This document shows positions 43,197 to 52,924 of a DNA stretch of 64,000 nt, piece by piece. A program made the position numbers and the translations under genes. Source of the stretch: Bacteroidota bacterium (lineage in GTDB: Bacteria > Bacteroidota > Bacteroidia > Bacteroidales > Lentimicrobiaceae); assembly GCA_009773455.1 (NCBI GenBank), contig WSXU01000015.1, forward strand, positions 1 to 64,000. The letters run 5' to 3'. Position 1 is the stretch's first letter; each line of letters opens with the position of its first letter. The notes below the pieces were generated by a model. That model made no database searches and was not told the origin of the DNA. It worked only from the letters and a program-made list of their open reading frames with translations.

Positions 43197-46100
43197 ATGA
43201 AAAAATCATTACTCCTTTCTGTGTCTGTTTTGGCACTTTTTTCATTTCTTTTTTTAACCTGCAACCCTTCCTTCGCACAGGTTATACTGAAGCAAAACGG
43301 AACAACCGGTATTGCACTCGAAAAAAGTGACTTTAACGGGATCAGGGTTTTAAACAACATTTCAACCCTGAATAAGATTGATTTAAAAACCGGACAGGGA
43401 AATTTCACTGAAATATCCGCCTCCGGTTATACTTTTTCCGAGGAAAAAGGTTTCCCGAAACTTCCCGTTATGCGCCGCCTGATTGAAATTCCGGTTGGTG
43501 CCACTGTAGAAGTTGAGGTTCTGTCCTATGAGGAAAAGGAATTCAATCTGAATGATCTGGGTATCTCATACAGGTTGATGCCCGCACAGGCACCAGTTGC
43601 CAAAAACATCACCGGAGAAGTTCCGTTTGTGATTAATAACCAGGTGTACAGCAGGGACCGTTATTATGGCAAACCACTGGCTTCAGCTGAAATAGTCGGT
43701 TTTATGCGTGGTACCCGTATCGCCCGCCTCGACATTTCTCCGGTGGAATATAATCCGGTCAGGGGAACAATCCGGGTATACGATAATGTTGTGGTCAATG
43801 TCACTTTTAAAGGAGGTGATTACGCTGCCACTCAGTTACTGCAGGATAAAACACGTTCACCATACTTCAGCAACCTGAACAGTACCATGCTGAACAAACT
43901 GCCTGTTGGCTCAGGTGTGCGTGAAAACTTTACGCGGTATCCTGTAAAATATGTGATTGTTTCCGATCCTATGTTTCACGATGCTTTGCAACCGCTGATT
44001 GACTGGAAAACCAGGAAAGGCTTTACCATGGTTGAGGCCTATACCAACCAGCCTGAAGTCGGGAATACAACCACTTCCATCAAAAATTACCTGCAGGGCC
44101 TTTACAATGCAGGAACCCCTGATGACCCCGCTCCTACCTTTGTTCTTTTTGTTGGCGATGTAGCTCAGATACCTGCCTACAGCCAGGGAGGCCACTCCTC
44201 TGATCTTTACTATTGCGAATACACCAATGATCATATTCCTGAAATGTATTATGGTCGTTTTTCTGCAACCAGCGTTACCCAGTTGCAACCCCAGATCGAT
44301 AAGACCCTGATGTATGAGCAATATCTTTTCCCTGATCCTTCATTTCTGGGTGAATGTGTGATGGTTTCCGGAGTCGACGCCAGCTATGCCCCGATCCACG
44401 GCAACGGTCAGATTAATTATGGCACAACTTACTACTTTAATGAGGCGCATGGCCTTCAGAGTCATACATATCTTTATCCCGCCTCCGGCAGTTCTGCTGC
44501 TGCTATCATTCAGAACGTGAGCGACGGTCTGGCCTATGGCAACTATACAGCACACGGAAGTTCCAGCGGATGGGCCGATCCTTCATTTGAAATTTCAGAT
44601 ATCCCCGGACTTCAGAACGATGGAAAATATCCTTTGCTGGTCGGAAATTGCTGTCTTACCAGTACCTACAACACAAACTGTTTCGGAGAAGAGCTTTTAA
44701 GGGCCGCAAATAAAGGGGCTGTCGGATATATAGGCGCATCAAACAGCACCTACTGGGATGAAGATTTTTATTTCGGGGTCGGCGTTAAGAACATTGTACT
44801 GAATCCGGTTTATGACGGAACCTCCGATGGAAGTTATGACCTTGCTTTCCACGATCATGGTGAACCTTTCTCCGACTGGTACACAACCCAGGCACAAATG
44901 TTGTTTTCCGGAAACCTTGCCGTTACTGAGGGTGCTCCTTCGTCAATGATTTATTACTGGGAAATCTATTGCCTGATGGGCGATCCTTCCCTGATGATTT
45001 ATTTCGGGGTTCCGGATGCAATGAATGTAAGTTATGAACCGCTGATGCCTCTGCAGTCGGAAGAATTCACTGTAACAGCAGAGCCCTATGCTTATGTAGC
45101 CATTTCAAAGGACGGCGTACTTTATGGAAGTGCCCTTGCCGATGAATTTGGTGTTGCTGTTGTAGCCCTTGATCCGATTACAGTCCCCGGTGACGCACAG
45201 ATTATCGTCACTGCACAGAACAAACAACCGTTTATCGGCTCTGTCGTTGTGGCCTCACCCGATGGGCCCTACATCATGTTACAGACACAAACGGTAAACG
45301 ATGTAAATGCCAACAACAATCAGATGCCCGAATATGCCGAATCTTTCGGTTTTAATATGGCTCTTAAAAATGTCGGTAATTCCGAAGGCACCAACCTATC
45401 AGTTACCCTGACCACCACCAGCCCTTACGCCGAGGTTAAAGAGGCTGTCGAAAACTGGCCGAATATTGGTCCGGGCGAGATTGTTGACGTTGAATACGCC
45501 TTTGAAGTGACCGCTGCCGAATGGCTTCCCGATCAGCATCCTGCCATATTCACCCTTACCATCACCGACGGTGTTGAAACCTGGGCATCCAACTTCACCG
45601 TTAAACTGAACGCACCTGATCTTCAGGTATCGGAACTTGTGATTGACGATATGATCAATGGAACAGGAAACGGGAACGGAAGACTTGATCCCGGAGAAGA
45701 TGTTGTGATCTCCATTCCGGTTAACAACATTGGCCATTGTGAAGCCCCTGAAACAGTCGCTCACCTGTTTACCGACAGCGAAGGCATTGACATAGAGTTC
45801 ATTGAATACCAGGTGGGAAATATTGCCGGTGCCACAGCAGAAAGTGCACTGTACAATGTTTCGGTCAGCCCAGCTATAGAAGTCGGGACAACCATCAATC
45901 TCTATCTCGCCGCCGCTTCCGGACTTTACAATAACACCCGGGTTTACACCCCAGCTGTAGGTCTGATTGTTGAAGATTTTGAAACCGGTAACTTTTCTGC
46001 CTATAACTGGGTAAATACCAGTGCTTCGCCATGGACGATTATTTCATCCACCTATAACGGAGGTCTGTATTCTGCGAAATCAGGCGCCATAGGACACAGT

Positions 46101-47129
46101 GCAAGTACCACCCTGCAGATTACCATGACAGTTTCAGCCAACGATGACATAACTTTTGCCAGAAAAGTATCCAGCGAAAGCGGATATGATTATCTGAAAT
46201 TTTACATTGATGGCGTTGAAAAAGGATCGTGGTCAGGCGATATGGACTGGAGTACGTTCAGCTATCCGGTAACCCCGGGCAATCGTACATTCAAGTGGAC
46301 TTACAGCAAGGATGGAAGCGAAGTTGGCGGACAGGATGCTGCATTTATTGACGACATCTTCTTCCCAAGCGGAGGTTCAGGTGGAAGCAGTACAGAGCTC
46401 ACAGCTACAGCATTTGCCTATCCGGCTCAGCAGTGCAGCGGGGAATCTTCCCAGTTGTTTGCTTTCGTCACCAATGCAACAGGTGCGGTTTCCTACATCT
46501 GGACTCCTTCGGAAGTCCTGGATAATGCCGAAATATTTAATCCGACAGCAACCCTGACCGAAACAACAACCTTTGACCTGACTGTTACCAACCTCCTGTT
46601 TAATGACAATACCCAGGTAACCGTAGAAGTAGTTCCTGCTCCGGAAACACCGGTAATCGAACAGGTTGAGGCAGGGCTGGTTTCAAGTTCAGCAGAAGGA
46701 AACCAGTGGTTTAACCGCGAAGGCCCTGTTGAGGGTGCTGTGAATCAGATTTTCGAACCAACCGTCTCAGATTACTACCATGTTGTTGTAACTTCTATAG
46801 CCGGATGTGAATCAGCCGCTTCAAATGAAATTTACTATACCGTTGAAGGTGTTTCCAACCTGAAGACAGAAAATAACATGGAGGTTTATCCGAATCCTTT
46901 CAGGAATAATCTTCACATCAGTTATAATCTGTCAAAGTCCGGTGCTGTCCGCATTAGTCTTCTGAATCTGTTGGGACAGGAAGCTCTCGTACTGAACGAC
47001 AATTCATCTGTTGCTGCCGGAAACCACAACCTTACGGTTTCACCATCAAATCTGAAACCCGGCATTTATTTCATCAAACTCCAATCCGGCGACTTTACCA
47101 TCGTGCGTAAGATCGTTCTTTCTGAATAA
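43197..47129 (+). CDS. Gingipain-like C25 cysteine protease, T9SS-sorted
   Basis: A 1310-residue secreted protease. The signal peptide covers about 1-27. A propeptide-like region reaches about 215, followed by the C25 catalytic domain (about 230-610). By alignment with gingipain spacing (His to Cys 33 residues in RgpB), the dyad is H453 (YTAHGSSSGW) and C486 in LVGNCCLTS, where the first of two adjacent cysteines is C485. Next come Ig-like and CARDB-type domains, a jelly-roll-like segment around VEDFETGNFSAYNWVN (about 925-1060), and a C-terminal T9SS domain (VYPNPFRNNLHISY, GIYFIKLQSG). Specificity is unknown. It is followed 14 bp later by a paralogue. Confidence 0.9.
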   Translation: MKKSLLLSVSVLALFSFLFLTCNPSFAQVILKQNGTTGIALEKSDFNGIRVLNNISTLNKIDLKTGQGNFTEISASGYTFSEEKGFPKLPVMRRLIEIPVGATVEVEVLSYEEKEFNLNDLGISYRLMPAQAPVAKNITGEVPFVINNQVYSRDRYYGKPLASAEIVGFMRGTRIARLDISPVEYNPVRGTIRVYDNVVVNVTFKGGDYAATQLLQDKTRSPYFSNLNSTMLNKLPVGSGVRENFTRYPVKYVIVSDPMFHDALQPLIDWKTRKGFTMVEAYTNQPEVGNTTTSIKNYLQGLYNAGTPDDPAPTFVLFVGDVAQIPAYSQGGHSSDLYYCEYTNDHIPEMYYGRFSATSVTQLQPQIDKTLMYEQYLFPDPSFLGECVMVSGVDASYAPIHGNGQINYGTTYYFNEAHGLQSHTYLYPASGSSAAAIIQNVSDGLAYGNYTAHGSSSGWADPSFEISDIPGLQNDGKYPLLVGNCCLTSTYNTNCFGEELLRAANKGAVGYIGASNSTYWDEDFYFGVGVKNIVLNPVYDGTSDGSYDLAFHDHGEPFSDWYTTQAQMLFSGNLAVTEGAPSSMIYYWEIYCLMGDPSLMIYFGVPDAMNVSYEPLMPLQSEEFTVTAEPYAYVAISKDGVLYGSALADEFGVAVVALDPITVPGDAQIIVTAQNKQPFIGSVVVASPDGPYIMLQTQTVNDVNANNNQMPEYAESFGFNMALKNVGNSEGTNLSVTLTTTSPYAEVKEAVENWPNIGPGEIVDVEYAFEVTAAEWLPDQHPAIFTLTITDGVETWASNFTVKLNAPDLQVSELVIDDMINGTGNGNGRLDPGEDVVISIPVNNIGHCEAPETVAHLFTDSEGIDIEFIEYQVGNIAGATAESALYNVSVSPAIEVGTTINLYLAAASGLYNNTRVYTPAVGLIVEDFETGNFSAYNWVNTSASPWTIISSTYNGGLYSAKSGAIGHSASTTLQITMTVSANDDITFARKVSSESGYDYLKFYIDGVEKGSWSGDMDWSTFSYPVTPGNRTFKWTYSKDGSEVGGQDAAFIDDIFFPSGGSGGSSTELTATAFAYPAQQCSGESSQLFAFVTNATGAVSYIWTPSEVLDNAEIFNPTATLTETTTFDLTVTNLLFNDNTQVTVEVVPAPETPVIEQVEAGLVSSSAEGNQWFNREGPVEGAVNQIFEPTVSDYYHVVVTSIAGCESAASNEIYYTVEGVSNLKTENNMEVYPNPFRNNLHISYNLSKSGAVRISLLNLLGQEALVLNDNSSVAAGNHNLTVSPSNLKPGIYFIKLQSGDFTIVRKIVLSE

Positions 47130-47143
47130 CCTGAAAAAAACAA

Positions 47144-50100
47144 ATGATGCAGATAAAACGATATTTCATATTCATCCTGCTGATGGCAGGATTCGTTTCA
47201 GCCAGTTCACAGAACTGGGTTGGGATTAACACTGAACAACCTGTCGCAGCTGAAACTACCCTTGTTTCCTCATCGGATGCAGGATCGGTTATTGCTGTCA
47301 GAATTGACGGATTTTACCTCAATCAGGTTGTAACACCCCGAGGAAATGCCTTCTCGATAAGCCTGGATGGTGCAACTCCCTTGCTGGAAAAGGGAATGCC
47401 CGACCTTCCCAAACTGGCCGCATCACTGATTATACCGGATCAGGCACGCATGGAAGTCAGGGTTGTTTCTTCCCAGTACATCGACTATCCATTCATGGAT
47501 GTAGCTCCCTCAAAAGGGAATTTCACCCGTGACATTGATCCGTCAACGGTTCCCTATGAATATGGAAGGGCTTATTCACGTGATGAGTTTTTCCCGGCAT
47601 CCCAGGCAAACCTGAGGGAACCCTACATACTACGCGATTACCGTGGACAGACTGTTGTTATCAACCCGTTTGCCTATAATCCGGTAACCAGAACCCTGAG
47701 GGTTTATTACAATATGACCATTGAAGTTATGGCTGCCGGCACCTCGACCGATAATATTATTGTCAGAAATGAGGTCCCGCAAACTGTTGATGCAGAATTT
47801 CGTCAGATATACAACCGTCACTTTCTGAATGCCGATAATGGCAGCAGGTACACTCCACTCGAAGATCAGGGCAATATGCTGATCATCAGTTATGGCCCGT
47901 TTATGGCTGAAATGCAGGACTTCGTTGACTGGAAACGTACCATTGGTATGCCGGTTGAAATGGTTGATGTTGCTACCATTGGTGCCAATCCGACAGCCAT
48001 TAAAAACTACGTTGCCAATTATTATACCACCAATGGCCTCACCTTCCTTCTTCTTGTCGGTGATCATGCCCAGGTGCCAACGGTTACCACCGGTGACCTC
48101 GGGGGTCCTTCTGACCATGCCTATGCTTACCTTGCCGGCAACGATCACTATCCTGACCTTTTTGTCGGACGCTTTTCCGCTGAAAATGTTGCCCAGGTTA
48201 CAACCCAGGTACAACGAACCCTTGAATACGAGCAAAATCCTGATGTGAGCATCGACTGGTTTTCAAAAGGTTTTGGTATCGGCTCAAGTGAAGGCCCCGG
48301 CGATGATGGAGAATACGACTGGCAACACATGCGCAACATCCGTACTGACCTGATCGGTTATACCTATACTTCAATCGGTGAACTTTATGATGGAAGTCAG
48401 GGTGGCGAAGATCTTCCGGGAAATCCCAATTCAACTTCTGTAGCCACTGAAGTCAATGCCGGTCGGGCAATTATCAACTATGTTGGTCACGGAAGCCAGA
48501 CTTCCTGGGGCACTACCGGTTTCTCCAACAGTGGGGTTAATGGATTATCCAACAATCATATGTGGCCGTTCATCTGGTCTGTTGCCTGTGTAAACGGAGA
48601 TTTCCTTACAGGCACCTGCTTTGCAGAAGCATGGCTGAGGGCTTCCAATGCCAACGGCCCAACCGGTGCCATTGCAACCCTGATGTCTACCATTAATCAG
48701 AGCTGGAATCCACCAATGGAAGGTCAGGATGAAATGGATGACATCCTTGTTGAAAGCTATAACGATAACATTAAAAGAACATTCGCAGGCATCTCGATGA
48801 ACGGGTGTATGAAAATGAACGACACTTATGGATCAGGTGGAGATGAAATGACAGACACCTGGCTGGTATTCGGAGACCCATCGCTTGTAGTCCGCACCGC
48901 TTTACCAACAAGCCTGGCCGTTAGCCATAATCCCGTTGCTTTCATTGGCTCTGACCAGTTTGTCATAAACTGTGATGCAGAAGGTGCCTTTGCCTGCCTG
49001 ACCATTGATGGTCAGATCATCGGAACAGCTGCCGTCAGCGGAGGTTCAGCCATAATAACCTTCCCTGTGCTGAACAATGTTGGCACGATGAAACTTGCTG
49101 TTACAGCTTTCAACCATCTTCCCTATATTGTGGATATTGACATTCTTCCGCTTGAGGGACCTTATGTTGTATACGACAATATAGAGGTAAATGATGCAGC
49201 AGGTAACAACAACCAGCAGCTCGATTACAATGAGTCGGTGACCATAGCCCTTGGACTGAAAAATGTTGGAACTGAAGATGCATCAGATATCACCGTTACC
49301 ATCAGCAGCAGCGACCCCTATGTGGCTTTGACCGATTTAACTGAAATATATCCTTTTATTGCGGCCGGACAAACTGTTGCCATACCTGATGGCTTTGCTT
49401 TTGGCGTCAGCAATGATGTACCGGACGGGCATCCTGTGCTGTTCAATTATACAGCTGTTACAGGTGAAAATGAATGGTCGGGCAGTTTCAGCATTAGCGC
49501 TCATTCCGTTGCGCTGAATTTTACCGGAGCTACTGTAACCGATGAGCAGGGTAACAATAACGGCAAGGCCGATCCCGGTGAAACATTTCAGCTTCACTTA
49601 TCGGTGATTAACTCAGGTACTGCTCCGGGATATAATTTAACCGGCGTACTTTCAACAGAAGATTCATACATGGTGATCAATGTGGATAGTCTTAACTATG
49701 GAACGATCAACGGATCTGAAACACTTACTGCAGTTTATACAGTTACTTCACTTCCATCAACACCGACCGGTCATATCGCTGAATTCAACCTGCTCATGAC
49801 AGCCGATAGTGGATTTGAAACATCATCTGCGGTTACTGTGGTGGTAGGTCAGATTCCTGTTCTCATCATTGATCTGGACGGAAATCACAATTCGGGACCG
49901 GTTATGCAGGCTTGTCTTACAAATCTATCTGTTTCTTCGGATTATACAACAACATGGCCTCTTGTAATGGGTCCGTATCAATCTGTTTTTGTTTGTCTTG
50001 GAACATATTCCGACAACGGAGTACTTACTGATGCTCAGGGTCAGGTGCTGGCCGATTTCCTGAACGCTGGTGGTAAACTCTATATGGAAGGGGGTGATAC

Positions 50101-50977
50101 ATGGGCCTACAACACACCTACCCCGGTTCATCCGATGTTTAAGATTGACGGAGACACCGATGGCTCTGGTGACCTTACCACACTATCAGGTATGACCCAA
50201 TCGCTGGCTGATGGTATGTCGTTCGGCTTTTCAGGCGACAACAGCTATATTGACCGCCTCCTGCCGCTTGAAACGGCCACTCCGTTGTTCCAGAACCAGT
50301 CACCCGCCTATTTTGCCGCCATCGCTTATGATGGAGGTTCCTACAGGACGATTGGTTCATCGTTCGAATTTGGCGGACTACAGGACGGCAGCAACCCTTC
50401 AGTAAAGGACACCCTGATGATGAAATATGTTGAATTTTTCGGCATCTCCGGTTCAGCCCCGATGTTGGCAAATTTCCTTGTTTCTGACAACACTGTTTGC
50501 AGATATGAAAATGTATATTTTACCGACTTTTCAGCCGGCAACATTGTATCCTGGGAGTGGAATTTCCCTGGCGGCGATCCTCAGACATCTGCCGAACAAA
50601 ACCCCGTTGTTACATACAATGAACCTGGTGTATATGATGTGACATTAACCGTAAGTGATGGTACCAATCAAAGCACAATAGTGAAAAGTGAATTTATTAC
50701 TGTTGATGTCTGCTCCGGATCAGCCGGTGAAGGCAGACTGAATCTGGTAAAACTGTATCCTAACCCGTCAAATGGAAAATTCGTGGTAGAAACTGAAGGT
50801 GTTACCGGAAACCTGACAGTCAGATTACAGAACACCTCAGGCCTTGATATCTACACAGGAGAGATCCCTGGAAACAGGATATTTACCCTTGATTTGCCAG
50901 GTCTGGCTTCAGGCGTTTATATGCTCTCCGTCGACAATCAGAACTTCAGAAAAGTCTTTAAGGTAATCATCAACTAA
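47144..50977 (+). CDS. Second gingipain-like C25 cysteine protease with PKD domain, T9SS-sorted
   Basis: A 1277-residue paralogue of the preceding gene. The signal peptide is MMQIKRYFIFILLMAGFVSASSQ. The propeptide region (about 25-230) shares DLPKLAASLIIPD and FAYNPVTRTLRVYYNM with its neighbour's equivalent parts. The catalytic residues are H449 (NYVGHGSQTSW) and C482 in SVACVNGDF, spaced 33 residues as in gingipain R and closer to it in sequence than the first copy. Two CARDB-like repeats follow (about 690-900), then a ThuA-like stretch, a PKD domain near 1105-1190 (FSAGNIVSWEWNFPGGDP) and a T9SS sorting domain (LYPNPSNGKF, GVYMLSVDNQ). The 14-bp gap and the terminator after it indicate one transcript for both. 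Confidence 0.9.
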   Translation: MMQIKRYFIFILLMAGFVSASSQNWVGINTEQPVAAETTLVSSSDAGSVIAVRIDGFYLNQVVTPRGNAFSISLDGATPLLEKGMPDLPKLAASLIIPDQARMEVRVVSSQYIDYPFMDVAPSKGNFTRDIDPSTVPYEYGRAYSRDEFFPASQANLREPYILRDYRGQTVVINPFAYNPVTRTLRVYYNMTIEVMAAGTSTDNIIVRNEVPQTVDAEFRQIYNRHFLNADNGSRYTPLEDQGNMLIISYGPFMAEMQDFVDWKRTIGMPVEMVDVATIGANPTAIKNYVANYYTTNGLTFLLLVGDHAQVPTVTTGDLGGPSDHAYAYLAGNDHYPDLFVGRFSAENVAQVTTQVQRTLEYEQNPDVSIDWFSKGFGIGSSEGPGDDGEYDWQHMRNIRTDLIGYTYTSIGELYDGSQGGEDLPGNPNSTSVATEVNAGRAIINYVGHGSQTSWGTTGFSNSGVNGLSNNHMWPFIWSVACVNGDFLTGTCFAEAWLRASNANGPTGAIATLMSTINQSWNPPMEGQDEMDDILVESYNDNIKRTFAGISMNGCMKMNDTYGSGGDEMTDTWLVFGDPSLVVRTALPTSLAVSHNPVAFIGSDQFVINCDAEGAFACLTIDGQIIGTAAVSGGSAIITFPVLNNVGTMKLAVTAFNHLPYIVDIDILPLEGPYVVYDNIEVNDAAGNNNQQLDYNESVTIALGLKNVGTEDASDITVTISSSDPYVALTDLTEIYPFIAAGQTVAIPDGFAFGVSNDVPDGHPVLFNYTAVTGENEWSGSFSISAHSVALNFTGATVTDEQGNNNGKADPGETFQLHLSVINSGTAPGYNLTGVLSTEDSYMVINVDSLNYGTINGSETLTAVYTVTSLPSTPTGHIAEFNLLMTADSGFETSSAVTVVVGQIPVLIIDLDGNHNSGPVMQACLTNLSVSSDYTTTWPLVMGPYQSVFVCLGTYSDNGVLTDAQGQVLADFLNAGGKLYMEGGDTWAYNTPTPVHPMFKIDGDTDGSGDLTTLSGMTQSLADGMSFGFSGDNSYIDRLLPLETATPLFQNQSPAYFAAIAYDGGSYRTIGSSFEFGGLQDGSNPSVKDTLMMKYVEFFGISGSAPMLANFLVSDNTVCRYENVYFTDFSAGNIVSWEWNFPGGDPQTSAEQNPVVTYNEPGVYDVTLTVSDGTNQSTIVKSEFITVDVCSGSAGEGRLNLVKLYPNPSNGKFVVETEGVTGNLTVRLQNTSGLDIYTGEIPGNRIFTLDLPGLASGVYMLSVDNQNFRKVFKVIIN

Positions 50978-51000
50978 TTAGATCTGACATTTTTCATATA

Positions 51001-51039
51001 CTAAAGCAGAAGGGCGGATTTTCCGCCCTTCTGCTTTAG
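51001..51039 (+). terminator. 18-bp hairpin after the C25 protease pair
   Basis: CTAAAGCAGAAGGGCGGA pairs perfectly with its reverse complement across a TTT loop. It begins 24 bp after the stop of the second protease. There is no T-run, so it may act as a 3' stabiliser or a weak terminator. The rest of 50978-51305 is AT-rich with a possible -7 box TATTTTTG at 51225-51232 and no gene. Confidence 0.7.
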
Positions 51040-51305
51040 CATAAACACAAACCCAACAAAGCTTTTCACTCATAAAGAACTGTCTGTGACCTTTCCTTTC
51101 CGGGAATCAAATATCATATATATATTTTTTATATTTGTTTGGGTTGTAACAGGCTTTGATTAAGCAAGGCAGAGTTTTTAACAAATTTTAAAATATTTGG
51201 CCGCCAATCTAATGTTTTTAGTATTATTTTTGTAGCATCTGGGATGATAGCAACATAGCCATATTAGAAATTCATATTTTTTATTCACAATTATTTTATC
51301 TACAA

Positions 51306-52214
51306 ATGAACGACACAAATAGTATGATCAAGATTGGCGTATTTTATGATGGCAATTATTTTCTTCATGTAAGTAACTACTATTACTATGAACATGAGCG
51401 TAATGCAAGGATAAGCATCGAAGGATTGCATAACTTTATCAGGAGCCGTGTTTCAAAGGAGGAGGGGATTGACATAAAATTATGCCATATCGTTGATTCG
51501 CATTATTTCCGGGGGAGACTCAGTGCCTATGAAGCACAGAGTACTGAAAACAAACTTTACGCAGAAAGGATATTTGACGACATCCTGATGGGCGAAAAAG
51601 TAATTACACATTATCTTCCGTTGCGCATGCGCGGAGGAAAACGTGAAGAAAAAGGGATTGACGTCTGGCTGGCACTCGAAGCCTATGAACTTACCATTTT
51701 CAAAAAGTTTGACGTTCTTGTTCTGATTGCATCTGACGGCGATTATGTTCCTCTTGTCAGGAAACTTAATACATTGGGAACCAGGGTTATGTTGCTTAGC
51801 TGGGACTTCAGATATCAGGACATGAACGGTCGTGAGAGTGTTACACGCACATCACAGGAATTGCTTGAAGAGGTAACCTATCCGGTAGCCATGCATGAAC
51901 TGATCGACAATCGTCTGAACAAAAACGATTCTGTAATTGCCAACCTTTTTGATAAACAGGATGAGAACAGGGCTAAGTTTCTTGCAAAACCAGTTCCTGA
52001 AGGTGTGCAGCGAAGCCGTACACTGAATATGAAGAGCGGTTATGGCTTTATAGCCTTCCCGCCCAATAACCTGTTTTTCCATTATGAAGATGTTGTAGAG
52101 GGCAACTTTAACGATATCATGGATAACGATATGGTAGAATTTCAGATCCGCCGCAACGAGCGGGGTGAAGAAGTTGCATACAATGTCAGGAAAGTCGAAG
52201 TGGGATTACAATAA
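51306..52214 (+). CDS. NYN-domain (PIN-like) nuclease fused to a cold-shock domain
   Basis: A 302-residue protein in two parts. Residues about 7-195 form a NYN/LabA (DUF88) domain of the PIN-like nuclease fold. Acidic residues sit at the expected places: D15 in GVFYDGNYF, D119 in EKGIDVWLALEAY, and D144/D146 in IASDGDYVPLV. Residues about 235-300 form a cold-shock OB fold with RNP1-like KSGYGFIA (243-250) and RNP2-like LFFHY (256-260). The likely role is RNA binding and cutting or sequestration in the cytoplasm. The longest frame starts at 51306; Met7 is an alternative start. A strong bidirectional terminator follows. Confidence 0.88.
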   Translation: MNDTNSMIKIGVFYDGNYFLHVSNYYYYEHERNARISIEGLHNFIRSRVSKEEGIDIKLCHIVDSHYFRGRLSAYEAQSTENKLYAERIFDDILMGEKVITHYLPLRMRGGKREEKGIDVWLALEAYELTIFKKFDVLVLIASDGDYVPLVRKLNTLGTRVMLLSWDFRYQDMNGRESVTRTSQELLEEVTYPVAMHELIDNRLNKNDSVIANLFDKQDENRAKFLAKPVPEGVQRSRTLNMKSGYGFIAFPPNNLFFHYEDVVEGNFNDIMDNDMVEFQIRRNERGEEVAYNVRKVEVGLQ

Positions 52215-52226
52215 GATTACTGAAAC

Positions 52227-52263
52227 AAAAAACCGCTGGTTAATTGTTAACCAGCGGTTTTTT
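52227..52263. terminator. Bidirectional terminator overlapping the next gene's stop codon
   Basis: AAAAAACCGCTGGTTAA pairs with its reverse complement across a TTG loop, a 17-bp stem with A/T runs on both sides. Its right end touches the stop codon of the minus-strand barrel gene (52263-52265), so the two convergent transcripts share it. Confidence 0.9.
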
Positions 52264-52868
52264 TATAGCTTGTAATAGGCGGAAAGTACCAGTGCATCGC
52301 TGAATTGTCCGTGATCCCAGAATCGCCAGACATCGCCTGAAACCCTGTTTTTTCGGATCGAAAAGAGTGAGTTGTCGGTGCGGATACCGATTTTGATCCT
52401 GTCGTTAATATTAACAGAAATTCCGGCTAAAAAACAAAGATTCTGACCACTGAACGGGCTTCCTGTGGTTCCCATCCCATCCCGCTCTTCAGACTGATGG
52501 ATCAGAAAATTCATCCCCAGTCCGGTTTCCAGCTCTATCCGTTCATTGTATATATACCTGTAAAGTACCGGTAGCTCAACATATCCGAGTCTCATAATGT
52601 AGGTGCTGAACTGATTCTTTTCTGCATCAGGGTTTTCGCGGCTACCCTTTTGAATATAGGCCAGTTCCATCCGGAATACCGACTTCGGACTGGCTTTCAG
52701 ACTGATCCACCCACCGGCATTGACACCCGCTTTGTTATAACCGGAATAAAGATCTCCGGCTACCTGACTACTCACAAGGCCCAGCATTACGCCTCCTTCA
52801 AATTTCTGGGCAGTCAATGAAACAGTTAAACCAATGGAAAGTAACAAAAGAAAAAATTGCTTCATCAT
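52263..52868 (-). CDS. PorT-like outer membrane beta-barrel protein
   Basis: A 201-residue protein with signal peptide MMKQFFLLLLSIGLTVSLTAQ. The mature part is an eight-strand-type barrel of the OMP_b-brl_2/PorT group: FEGGVMLGLVSSQVAGD, GGWISLKASPKSVFRMELAYIQKG, YVELPVLYRYIYNERIELETGLGMNF, FLAGISVNINDRIKIGIRTDNSL, ending LVLSAYYKL. PorT is a T9SS component in Porphyromonas, but most members of this broad group have other or unknown roles, so no T9SS function is assigned. It lies 56 bp downstream of the CAP protein gene on the same strand. Confidence 0.85.
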   Translation of the reverse strand: MMKQFFLLLLSIGLTVSLTAQKFEGGVMLGLVSSQVAGDLYSGYNKAGVNAGGWISLKASPKSVFRMELAYIQKGSRENPDAEKNQFSTYIMRLGYVELPVLYRYIYNERIELETGLGMNFLIHQSEERDGMGTTGSPFSGQNLCFLAGISVNINDRIKIGIRTDNSLFSIRKNRVSGDVWRFWDHGQFSDALVLSAYYKL

Positions 52869-52924
52869 ATTCAGGCTTATATCAATCGGTTTACCCGCAT
52901 TACCGATCTAAAGATACAAACAAA

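Noticed and set aside
43197-50977. One split gene or frameshift instead of two C25 protease genes
   Set aside because: Each has its own signal peptide, catalytic dyad and complete T9SS domain, with stop and start 14 bp apart.
52263-52868. PorT component of the T9SS
   Set aside because: The barrel belongs to the broad PorT-like group, but most members are not PorT and no other por genes are in the window.
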